Shown in pieces: positions 51,515 through 62,619 of a stretch of DNA of 64,000 nt. This stretch comes from Oxyruncus cristatus (Eukaryota > Chordata > Aves > Passeriformes > Cotingidae). The DNA is taken from positions 1,248,561 to 1,312,560 of the forward strand of contig VXAY01002200.1 in the NCBI GenBank assembly GCA_013399855.1, given 5' to 3'. Position 1 is the stretch's first letter, and each line of letters starts with the position of its first letter. The notes under the pieces were generated by a model. It had not been told where the DNA came from. It made no database searches and was given only the letters and a program-made list of their open reading frames with translations. Made by a program: the position numbers and the translations under genes.

Positions 51515-51997
51515 TCATTTTTGCAACAGAGGCAACACTGGGAGAATTATGTGCTTCACTGGTCTTGACTGGAGCTCATCAATGCTTTTGCAGCCATCAC
51601 AGAGGGCCTGAGCCAAGCTGTCCAGTGCAGGTGTGCAGAGCAGCCACGGGAGCCCAGCGCTGCCCTTCTCTGTCCCGAGGCAGGAGGCAGCTGCGCTGGG
51701 CTGCTTGTGCCTGCCAGCACTGGGGCAAGCTGCCCAGCCCCACCTCCAAGGAGACAAAGGTGCCTGCAAGGCTGCATGCACTGCCATCACAGGGAAGAGG
51801 CTCTGGAGAAGGTGCAAAAATGCTTTCTTTGGGTATACCATTTTTTTTTCCGCAGTCCCAGGGATCACAAACCACAAGCAAAGCAATAAAGTGCTGCCCA
51901 TGCGGCTGATAGTGTAGGGCATCAGCTCATCAGCAAATCCCACTCCTAAAGCAGAAGTATGAGCAATGTCCATGCAGGGCAAGGCTGACAGTGACAT
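51515..51997 (-). other. Longest ATG-initiated non-repeat open frame, probably not a gene
   Basis: A minus-strand frame of 160 codons from an ATG at 51997 to a stop at 51515; it extends 17 codons further upstream only with a GTG start. The right half is compositionally ordinary, with a short hydrophobic stretch (LLLCLWFVI); the left half (about 51550-51800) is GC-rich, Ala/Leu/Pro-rich and open in several frames on both strands, as expected from base composition. There is no recognisable domain, signal peptide or family, and no clear Kozak context. The frame could be chance, or part of a long non-coding RNA. Confidence 0.15.
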
Positions 51998-52048
51998 GAT
52001 GGGAGAGAGTTTGTAGAGGGAAAGGGTAAATTGCACAATATTTCCCAC

Positions 52049-54214
52049 CCACTCAACAAAGCCAGCACTTTATGGTGAAAAATGAGGTGGCACAGTTTTA
52101 TATTTCTTAGGTGACATTTTTTCCCTCCATTAGAAAAGGGAACCTTTCAGCCCTAGTATTTTCACTTCCAAACTGAGTCTGTGGAACAAATTTTCAGCTA
52201 CTGACTCAGACAAATATGCAGTGCTTTCCATGGGAGTTTTGCCCAAGCTATGACTGCAGGGTTTGGTCACTGCTTTATATGAAATCCTTTTAACTCACAA
52301 GACATCTATGCCACTGTTCATGTAAGAGGTTACCGAAGCCCACGTTATTCTTATGTCTCCTCAAAGCTCTTCCTTTAAGCCTGTCCAGTTTTCTCTACAT
52401 CCAAAAGGTGGTAGGGAAGAAAAAAAAAGGGAACTGTGAATGTCTAAGCTAATTCCTCTTATAAACTTCTAATATTTACAGGAGAGGAGGCCTGAAGTCT
52501 AGGAAACGCTAATCATTTTTGTGGGCTTCTTCTGTAACATTAGGCATTTTGCTGAAATTAAACTAGTAGCACCTGTGGATCAAATCATTGGTCCTGTAAA
52601 GGATCCCATACCCTTCTGTCATGTCAAACTCATGTTAAGCAAAATGCATTCACACCATGCATATTCTAATAGCAGACACATAGTCAAACTTGCTCACAGA
52701 AACACTGCGCTCAGCCTGACCCAGCTGATCAGATAAATGCTTCACCCCAGAGTAGGGTGCAGGGGGGTGAGATGAAAGAACAATTTTTACTCTGGTTTGC
52801 CTCAGATGTTTCAGCGCTAGGGTTGTTGTATAGCAAGACATAATCAGGTACTTGGATGGCAGACAGCCATGGCCCTCAGCAGCAACACTGAGGTGAAAAT
52901 TATCGTGCTATAATTCAAGCCCTGTCATGCCTCATTGCTTAATTATACAGTTCTGATTACAACGGAATCATTTTTCTATAGTATGTCCCAAGCTGACATC
53001 ACTTTGATTAACAACTCATTTATCTGATTACATAGTAACTCAATAACATTTTGAATTGGAAGGAAACCAGGAAGCCCTTTCATGCCCATTCAACTTCCTA
53101 GCTAGCATGTATATAAGTACCCTGTAATTTTATCTTCTTTATTTATAGCTTGAACAATGCTTTGAGGACTTGGAGAATGGAACAAGCAGTAAGGTACAGA
53201 GATTTGAAGATAATAAAAAACCTAAGAGCCGTGAGAGAAAGAGATAGACCCTACAGGGACCTGTGGCAGTCCTGCAGCTGGTGCCATCTTCAAGCTTATG
53301 TTCCTAATCGTTTGTTACAGAAGGACTCAGAGGCCCCAGGTATGTCATAGCCCCATTATGTTCAGCTCTGAGCAGCCTCTAATTGAGGAGAGTCTGTTTC
53401 AAAGAACTCACAGTCTTAGGCTTTGATTCAGCAAGGAACTGAGGCATTAAGTCTCTGACTTTAGGCTTCATTATCATACGTCCTCTTGCAACACTGACTC
53501 TCTTTTATGACTCGCAACGATTCTCATAATATGGTGTAGTTCAAATCTTCAAAGTGCTATAAAATATAAGTAAATTAAGCTTTAAAACTGCCCCAGTGAG
53601 ATCAGCAGGCAGTTTTTTCAGAAGCAGAGACTGAGTCATAGAAATATGAAGTGACTTACCAAAGGCCCCATGTTAAATTGTTGATAGTAAGTCAAACAGA
53701 AAAATGCTAGTTCCTAAATCTCTGTTAGCCCACCACACCTTGCTATTTTTTTTTCTTGATTCATCCATTTGCTTTAGGTAACTTCCCACATGTGCTGTTT
53801 GAATAAGAAGACAAAATTACCACTGCAAATGACCACATACCCTTACCTGTGATGGGATACAAGGGAGAGAACTATGAGATGTAGCAAGTACATTTCAGCA
53901 GAAAGGCTGCCCATCAGAAAGGGCTGGTTAAGTGAGTCTTGCACAAAAGTGCACTCATTCCATCGAAATTCCCAGTGGGAGTCAAGGTGTCTGGTGAAGC
54001 CATTGCTTGGTTCATTCTTCCTACTTGATTTGAACCGCCCTCTGGGAATAGGAATACCCACAGAAGTGGCTGGCATCTGCCTGCAACCCTGCAGGCTTTC
54101 CATTTCCCCATGTCTCCAGCAGCCCCCTACCAAAGCTAAGGCATTGACCAGGACTATTTAAACAACTGAAAATCAAGTAATCCAAACCTGTTTTTTAAAT
54201 AAGATCTATGACAA
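52049..54214. other. Unique non-coding DNA with one exon-like site
   Basis: Mostly AT-rich. The stretch 52920-53060 holds TTAATTA, TGACATCA and TTTGATTAACA-type motifs. Bases 53055-53105 vaguely resemble a very old CR1 tail, too weakly to call. The candidate exon at 53149-53193 is listed separately. Frames at 53843-54161 are open on both strands with no recognised product. Confidence 0.5.
53149..53193 (+). other. Candidate 45-base coding exon (unidentified)
   Basis: Seen: a pyrimidine-rich acceptor (TATCTTCTTTATTTATAG) ending at 53148, then 45 bases, then a donor-like AAG/GTACAG at 53193/53194. In phase 0 the exon reads LEQCFEDLENGTSSK, hydrophilic and typical in composition for a real protein linker, with a TAG directly upstream in frame so openness starts at the splice site. 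If the donor is not used, the frame continues for 17 more Lys/Arg-rich codons to a TAG at 53245, so it could also be a terminal exon. I do not recognise the peptide. Short exon-like windows of this quality do arise by chance in 64 kb, so confidence is low. Confidence 0.2.
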
Positions 54215-54236
54215 TTTTTTTTTTTTGGGGGGGGGG
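54215..54236 (+). repeat. T12-G10 homopolymer junction
   Basis: Twelve T followed directly by ten G, then CAGAGGGGG. Perfect adjacent homopolymers of this kind are rare in unique DNA and are also a known context for sequencing error, so the exact lengths are uncertain. Confidence 0.85.
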
Positions 54237-55838
54237 CAGAGGGGGTTAAATAAAGCTGATTTTTCACTCCAACTTGTTTAGAGTAGTTTTGATAACAAAA
54301 TCATACTTTTCAACATTCCTCTCAACAGTTTTAGCTGATTAAAATAGCATTCCAGCTTGTAACATCCTGTGGAAAGGGACGTCTGCTGCACATGTATGGT
54401 GCTGTTAACAGCTGCCTCATATATTGTTCACTGTCATCTCATGATTACTACATCTTTGACCCTTTAAATAAAATTATTCAGTTTCCAAGGCATTCTCCAA
54501 GTCAGTGTGCTGTGAACACATTCTTAGCCGCTCTGCATATAAATGTGGTGGAGGTATTTCTTTAATTGGTACCTGCAGGCTGCTCTGAGTTTCCAACACA
54601 GTTATGTTCACTAAACCTCAGATCAAATCCCTCATCATGTCATGTGCTGCACAAATGTATATGAAATAAGCCATTTGGTATCGAAGTTCACCACCTGTGT
54701 GAATGCATCAGGTGTGACTATCATGTCAAAAATTGTCTCCAGTTTTTTCCTGGTCCGATGTCTTTTTGTTGACCTCTCTGCAGTTAATCAGTTAATACTT
54801 CCCATTTCTCTACCTTACTACATGGACATGGTATGCAGCCTGCTGCAAGGGAAAGATAAAGTTCATCATGTGGATACTCCACTTGTCTGGAAATGTTTTC
54901 TTAAGTGCCATTGGAAGGGAAATGCTGTGTACACATTCATGGCAGATTGCAGCTGAACTGAACACAAAATGGCAGCTCCGTAAAGACTACAACATCCTCT
55001 AATAAATTCAGAGGGGCAGCAGAAGGAAAATCATCAGCATTTTACCATCAGCACAGTGTGAGTTCATGCCAAAATGTAAAACCATGACATGATCAATTTT
55101 ATTAACAAGCATCAGGAAGAATCCACAAGAAAAAATTTTAACCTGCTTCAGAAACACCAGGAACAAATCCCTGCTGTACAGCCCATTGCAGTAACAGTTA
55201 CTTAGCTGTCTCACCACACAAAGCCATCTGGCTTTGGTTTTTGTCCACAGCGCAACATGTGTTATTTGAAAGGCTGGCAAATGTCTCAGGCCAAAAGTGA
55301 TCCAGCTTTGAGTAACTCTGGGTAGATTGGGATTGTGGAGTGAGAACCGTCATTATAGATTTTTGGGGTCTACAGATCATGGGACAAATGCAAACCAGTC
55401 GCTCATGAACACCCATCCCTCCCCAAATTCAAGCACATTTGCAGTATCCTGAAGGGCTGAAGCCACTGCCTTTGCTCCAGACATGCTCTGCTTTCTAATG
55501 GGGAATAAAAGACAAATTGCAGCGAAAACATGATTGTGAAAACTGATTGCAGGACCCGTCCTGCTTCACTTCTAGCCCAAGGCATCGATGCTAGGGGAAG
55601 ACAGCTATAAACAAACTGCACATAATTATTCCATTATTACAGTACATGCCTACTGCGTGGGTGGGAATTCTTCTCGTCTATCTCTAGCATATTTCCCTGC
55701 ATATCTTCCTCCCCCCGCCATCATCTGTTCAGTTAAGTGGTGCAACCAAAGGACATTACCTCAATATATTCACAGGGCCTAATAAAGCAACAGCAGACAA
55801 TGTTTGAGGAACTTTTAGGCAGGTGTGTGTTCTTCTGA

Positions 55839-55857
55839 TTAATAATAATAATAATAA
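55839..55857 (+). repeat. AAT trinucleotide repeat
   Basis: About six uninterrupted AAT units in AT-rich DNA. It lies about 50 bases left of the candidate microexon at 55909. Confidence 0.9.
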
Positions 55858-58800
55858 CAGCACTCCCACAACCTCCAGGTTCTTTACTGCTTTTCTTTGC
55901 CTTTCCAGCTTTACCAGGTGTAAGTTATTTGCATTTTATTATTATTTTTTAAAGAGCAATAATTAGGGAGGGTGTGAACATAGAAGCACACTGCATCTGG
56001 CTACAACCCTTGCCAAATTTTGACTCTTCGTTGCATTCCAGGGTTAGGGTCAGGGAATTAAGAACTCTTGTAATGTGGTGCTGTAGAAATGTGTACCTCT
56101 CAACCAGGGCCTGATTCTTTACTCATTCATATGGATGTAAATCGGGGTCTCTGCATTAAATCAGCTGAATATTACAGGTCTGGGATTGCAAGGAGAAGAA
56201 ACTTTCTTGTTTCTTTTTTTTTTTTTTTTAAAAAAGGGGGAAGTAGAATGAGAGCTTTCTTGTGGACAGGTTGCATTTGCATATTTATTCCCCCAAGTAC
56301 AGAGTTTTGTTTGTGTGGTTAAGAACAAAGTGTATTTAGTACTTGGACAAGAAGCTATGTATGAAACAGTGACCAGCAATGTCCCTAGAATATCCCAGTG
56401 CTTCCATCAGCTGAAAGTCCTGGGTAATGAAACACGAGTTGGATAGGTCTTACCCGTTCAGTTGAAAAATGAGCTGGACCAACTCTTCATAGGGAAAATG
56501 TTTCCAGCACCTCCATGACCCCAGCCTCAGTGGGTCTGGCTGGGGAAGTTGTTGCAGTACCCAGGAGTACCGCTACTGGATATTGTAAGTCTTAACTAGT
56601 GAGTATTCCCAAATGATGACCTAAATCAGCAGTGTTCCTGCATGTTTTGTCACAGCGGTTATGTTTTTCTCCTCTGTTTAGCTAACATCACACCAACTGG
56701 GACAGGTACTGCACCCCACAAGTACAACCTACAGTAAATTTTCCAGCCTCTGGTGTCTCTGCAATTTGACATTTCTTCTATGTTTATTGATGCATTAGAG
56801 ACCCTGTCCAGTTTCCAAGCTCTTGAATTCACACTCAGCTTTCAGCTTCTAGAGGACCATAAACTGATCTTATCGTACAATAGCAGGGATATGAGGCAAT
56901 ACCTTGGCTGGTGCATCGCTACACTTCTCAGATCTGTTCACCTGTAGGGTAGATGGGTCATTAACTTCTTCAAAGACTGCATTCCTCTATCAGCTCCCTT
57001 CCAACTGAGTCCTACACTTTATTAATATCTCCTTGTGGAGTAAAGTTTCATTTCTTCAGCTCCAGCATTTTTCACATGGACTGTGCAACCTGCCATTGTC
57101 CTGGACAAGGTGCTACCATTTACAGCTGTGCACCATGGAGGTAGATACGGTGCTGTCACAATTAAATGATGGTTCATCCTTTCTGCATTGCTGTAAAGGA
57201 TTGTGCAAAGCAGAGGGCAATGGACAGTTGCCTGTTCCCTTGAAAAACAACAGAACACTCTGAACTTCTACACACACAAGTCAGTTTTCTTAACCAAAAA
57301 GGAAGAAAACAGGGCTCTTGATCCCTCAAAATCTTTGCAGTCAGAGGGTTTTGCCCATAAGCTTACATTACACTTCTGAAGTAAACAAAAAGTTCAGGGT
57401 AATTCTCCCTCATCCAGCATGTTCCCATTTTGTGAAAAGAAATAGGTCTCAGTACAGAGGAGACAGTTGTCCTGCCATGTGCAGAACTACTTTTCTCCGT
57501 CAAAAGGAGTATCCTGTAACTAGCCAGTCAGGCTTTCTAGTTTGAGCCTTTAGATAACATTGTAGAAAAAAAATTCCACAGCCTTTTAAACTGTAGTGAA
57601 GGGAATTATTTCTGTTCAGATAAAGACCAACATGTTGTCCCTCAGAGTTTGCTAGTACCGAACAAGACTTGTATTTATTATTTGCAAGGTGAACTGAATT
57701 CATGGCAAGACTGGACAAGGAGGGTGTGACTCAAAAAAGGCCTGCTTTCAGCAGGACTTCAGAGGACATCTTACTATCACTAAGATCTTCAAAAACTCTG
57801 CTCAGCTGACATCTAGAGCTATAGGCAACCAAGTTCATGCCAGAAGCAACCTCTTTCTTCTGACACTATCAAGCTTTTTGATAGCATCTTAACTAATGCC
57901 CAAATCTTGTCTGGGCAGGATGGAACCTAGATAGTCTCGCACTTGTCTTCAAGGTCACAAACCAGTTGGTATATTCCAGATATATTCTGTACATGGACCC
58001 AACTTCACGGCCAGGCTTCACACAGAAGAAGTTGAGAAGTTGATTTCATGTTTATCACCGTCCCATTTTAAGCCGTATGTAGTTGATTGCTTTTAGAAGG
58101 GGGGATATCTAGATTTATTCCCCTTTCCAACAACTAAAGAGGTGGAAGAACTAGAAAACAGGTGTCTTGTTTCCCAAATGACAGACCTAGCTCTGAGTAT
58201 TTTGGTACCAGTGAGAAGACCTGTGCCCCTCCTCAAAGGGTAAGGATTCTAACAGCAGAAGAGGTCTTCCTCCCATACAGTCTCTGTCAGGACTGTCCTG
58301 GATGAAGGCACCCCATTCCAGGGGCCTAACTGTTGAGCTTTCCTCCCTGTCTTTGCATGAGAAGGAAGTACGAGTGCCTAACCCAGGGCCAGGGTGCCAT
58401 GAGACTGCAGGATGCCTGGAAGTTAGGCGATACAATGCCTATGAGCACATAAGGAGTTATCCCAGAGGGCCTTGGAGGTATTTCACAGAGAAATGAAACA
58501 GGCTCTGACCATTGCAACACTTGACACCAGAACCTGCTAAGTCAGCTGATTTTGCGAGAAACTTGCTGGTGAACACAAGTGTTGGCAACACGTGCTTTCT
58601 ACTTACACATACCCTGAAACTTCAACAACAGGCTGAAAATATTGTAAATTAATTATTTTTCCCCTTTCCACTGTTTTTAATGCAACTACTTTGCTTGTTA
58701 GAGTGCTTTCTCTCTCAATAACCTCTTGGTAAAATAAGTGAAGCACAGAAGTGCCCTTTTCTCCATTTGACTGCGTCTTTCAAACTCGTCTTTTCCAGCC

Positions 58801-60120
58801 CACCAGCTGACAGAAGAAGCTAAGAGCAGCCTGATCCAGTACACTAAGAACTTGGTTCTGGTCCTGGATCTGACACCAGCTTACTGCCTGACCTTCATCT
58901 CTATGGGAATCCATTTCCCTCCATCAGCTCTGTCATTCCTCGCTCTTGTTAGACTAAATTTTCTAGACAAAGACTGCTTCTCATTAGCATGAACTCTTTT
59001 ACTTAGTTTAGTAGCTAAGTAGAAGCCTGACATAAACCCAAGAGTTTTAATGTTTAAATGATGCAAGTGCCCACCTAGGGGAATTTAAAGAAGCCAACTA
59101 CTAATGATACACTCAAAGATGATCCTCAGGCTGGAATTTCTTTCAGCTTTGGAGCAATATCAAGAGACTGGAAACCATTCCTTTCATTTTCTTTGTATGT
59201 CTTGATTTTCCAGTTCTGGTGCAAATGCATCCAGAAGTAGCTGGATTTCAAGGAGGAGGCCTGTATACTGCCAAGAAAGATGATTTTGTGCAGCCTTTAT
59301 CATTCTATTTACAAGAGATGCCCAGAAAAGCAGAGAAGTTAATAAGGATCTTTTCACACTCAGTGGCCTGCAAGAGAGGCTTCCTGGGTGCATGGGAAGT
59401 CTGCACTGTCTCAACCTTGAATACACTGTCTGTTAGAAGTGAATTGCACAAGCGCAGATTTCCTCAGAAAACAGCAGTTGGTTACTGTGGGTCTGCAATA
59501 AGTTGCTACAGCTCTGAGAAATATTCCAGATAAGCAAAATCCACAGAATATAATACAGTATCTTTGCTTTTAGCAAATGTGACAGTGCTGACCCTGCTAC
59601 ATCGGTGAGTCAGCTTTGCACCGCAGGCAGCTGGTCCCTGTGGGTGGGATTCCTTCAGTTCACTCTCCAAAAGACAAACACCAAGATCTGCTCTAATCGC
59701 CATGGGCTCTCTGTATGGAGAGTCACAAGGTATCATTTCACCCCAGTTTCTTCTTCCCGTTGACTTAATACAAAAGATTCAAATTGTCTAGGTCAGGCTT
59801 AGATGTCTTCCCTGTGACACACATTCATGTACCCTGCGTCACACACCCAGTGATGGCTTAGTCACACAGCCTCAACACTAAACCCTGAAGCTGGAATCAA
59901 GACCATCATGACTCCTTTGCCATTCTGGTGCTTGTGTTCACTCTGCACAACTCAAATTTTCTCACACATGGTTATCAGTCTGAATAAACTGAGATACAGA
60001 TCATCACACCTGCCTTCCTACCACGTGACTGATGTTTTCAATAGTTGAATTTGAATGGGAGATTCGTATTATTAGTGGACAAAGATTTAAATTCTAGCAA
60101 TAATCCAAAAGTGTCCAGAT

Positions 60121-60165
60121 ACACACAAAAAAAAACCCAAAAACAAAAACATCAACCAAAAAATC
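60121..60165 (+). repeat. A/C-rich low-complexity stretch
   Basis: A runs of three to nine separated by CCC or C. No transposon body recognised. Confidence 0.75.
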
Positions 60166-62035
60166 CAGTTCCCCTCATTTGACTTCTTCTGCAGCAGATA
60201 TACTGCAATTCAATGAGCGCAACTGGAGAAAAAGAATCAAATTTTAGGCAGAACCTAGATTTTCAATTACCTTTAACCAGAGTAGTGACAAGGCAGAAGG
60301 TGAATGAGCTGACAAGGTAACAAGATAAGGTGAATGAAGATCCAGCACTGAACAGGTTTTTCAACAATGATGGAGGTCTTTTTATTACAAGACCTGCAAC
60401 ACATTTTGCTAATGAAATGTCATCTTCTTTTTCTATTGGTAAGTCCTGATTTTTAAGCACATAGCCAAAGACTGAAACTTGCTGTGAATTTCAAACATTC
60501 AAAAAATATATCCCAGAAAATCCCAGGATATACATCTGCTTGCAATCACTGTTTGTACTGACAAAATTTGGGCTGGCATCTAAATCCAGGTACGTATTAA
60601 AGTCTTTCTCATGTCAGATTTCTGAGCCATGTGCCCAGTACACAAGATAACAAAAATCATCAAAGGGACACTAATTTTGCAATCAGGAGGAATAAATTTC
60701 ATAATCCTGTAAGACTTTTTTCTCCTCTGGTCAACACAGTAAACTCTCCTTCCAGTTTGATGACAAAGGTTCTGATCCAAGTAGAAGATCTGTTAGAAAA
60801 TTGTAGGGACATGATATTTTAGTAACATGAAAGTCATTTTACATTGATAAGACACAGAGGGGCAACACTTAGAAGCAGAAGCAGTCCAATCAACAAACAG
60901 GGTTGCTGCTCAGTGAACATGGGCATGCTAACAAACAGAAGAGGTCTCATGTTTTTGTAGGATTAAGTAAGTGGTATTATTTACCTACAAACAGTAGAAA
61001 ATAAGCCTCTATCCTTCTCCCAAAAAGTAACCTTCTCATCAAAAACTGACTGAAGAAACCTCCCCTGTAGTCTTCTTCTCCAGCTGAACTTTCTAGTCCC
61101 ATTTCGGTTGTTTCTCATAACCATTTCTCAGTTTACTTTCTTCTAGCTTCAGTTAAGAAAAATTCCAAAGATCTCCAGTCTGTTGCCTTGACTTGTTCTT
61201 CATGAGCTTCACCTTAGGGGTAGGACACAGCGCACTGGGTGTAGAGGTACAGGAAGTAAAGGGGTAGAAAGAGTTTACTTGGAGGACTTTTACCCTGGAA
61301 ACTGAAAAACTATCTTTTTATTAAAAGAAAACATGACCAAGCTGAGTACTACCTGTGTGCACTGATCCAGTACATCAGAGAGAATTATATACTGGAGAGA
61401 GAAATACTGAACAAAAATTACCTCCTTGTTTTTAGTCTTACCATCAGGACAATCAGTCCTGTTGATTGTAGGTATTAAGGAACTGAAAAACTAGCATGTA
61501 TGGCTGAGCTCTGCTGTGTTTGCTTACACAAAGAAGAAGAATTCCTTCAGCCAAAAGAATTGCTAAGCTAAATGGTATGGCCTGTTTCAAGTAGCTTGAT
61601 GAGATCAGCTGCTTGACCCTAAAAATTACAAAATATGCCTTATCTTTCAGATAAAACCATTGAGATCACTGTCTCTGAAAGTCAAGCCACTTGTCACATT
61701 TTAAAATTCAGGCAACTACTCTGAAAATACTGTCTTTAGATTCTTTAGGCCACGTATCACTTTCATTAGAACATCACTGAAAATGTAGTGAGAGAATATA
61801 CCCCTGGCATTCCCACCTGGATCTTTACTCCCTACTAATGTCAGGCTGCTTCAGGTTATTGCACAGTTTCCTGCCTTATAATCTTGTAAACAGTCTGAAA
61901 TGTCCAGGCCACTGCAAAGTTTGATATCAGTTATTCAAGTTTAGCAGAAAACATATTTTCATTTATAACTTTTTCTAATAATATTTTTTTTACTAAATCC
62001 AAAGTAGCAAAGATTTTTAAATGGAGGATGGGGGT

Positions 62036-62619
62036 TGCTGGTTTTGGCTGGGATAGAGTTAATTTTGTAGCTGGCATGGAGATGTGTTCTGGATTTTTTT
62101 TGCTGGAAAAAATGTCACTAACACAAATATGTTTTTGTTACTCCTGAGCAGTGGTTACACAGAGTGAAGGCCTTCTCTGCTCCTCACACCACCCCACCAG
62201 CGAGCAGGCTGGGGGTGCACAAGGAGCTGGAAGGGGACACAGCCAGGACAGCTGACCCCAACTGGCCCAAGGGATATGCCGTACAATATGGAGTCATAAA
62301 GCTGAGGGAAAAACAAGGGGGGATGTTTGGAGTGATGGTGTTTGCCTCCCTAAGGCTCCGTCGTGTGTGATGGAGCCCTGTTTTCCTGGGGATGGCTGAG
62401 CACCTGCCTGCCCATGGGAAGTGGTGAATTAATACCTTGTTTTGCTTTGTTTTGAGTTGCTGGTACGTGTGGCTTTTGCTTTGCATATCAAACTGTCCAT
62501 ATCTCAATCTACAAGTTTTCTCACTTTTACCCTTTCAATTCCCTCCCCTATCCCTCTGCAGAGGGAGGGAGTGAGTGGCTGTGTGGTACTCAGTTGCCAT
62601 CTGAGGTTGAACCAGAACA
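62036..62619 (+). mobile_element. Solo LTR of an avian endogenous retrovirus
   Basis: A 584-base element begins with TGCTGGTTTTGGCTGGGAT and ends with ACCAGAACA, matching the TG...CA termini and the characteristic ends of a common bird ERV LTR family (class III, ERVL-like, from memory). Internal landmarks in order fit the same family: GACACAGCCAGGACAGCTGA, GATGGAGCCCTGTTTTCCTG and GGGAAGTGGTGAATTAATAC. The promoter area near 62295 reads GAGTCATAAAGCTGAGG and seems shortened where family members carry a TATA box; the polyadenylation hexamer is altered to ATCAAA near 62487. No gag, pol, env or primer-binding sequence follows, so recombination between LTRs probably removed the provirus. No perfect 5-bp target duplication is visible (flanks GGGGT and GGAGA). 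Open frames inside it (to 107 codons) are incidental. Confidence 0.9.

Larger units (their letters stand above)
54237..62035. other. Unique non-coding DNA, no gene seen
   Basis: Nearly eight kilobases without a recognised gene. It contains an AAT repeat (55839-55857), a poly-T run near 56215-56229, an A/C-rich low-complexity stretch at 60121-60165 and several exon-like splice-site pairs (55909-55917 and 59574-59604 are given as findings). Frames stay near or below 105 codons. No sequence resembling retroviral gag or pol is seen left of the LTR that begins at 62036. Confidence 0.55.

Noticed and set aside
53055..53105. Possible very old CR1 tail (GGAAGGAAACC ... CATTCAACTTCC)
   Set aside because: Only loose similarity to CR1 landmarks and no terminal repeats; cannot be separated from chance by eye.
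62164..62507. Open frames inside the LTR on both strands
   Set aside because: They lie wholly within LTR sequence, which does not encode protein, and are incidental.
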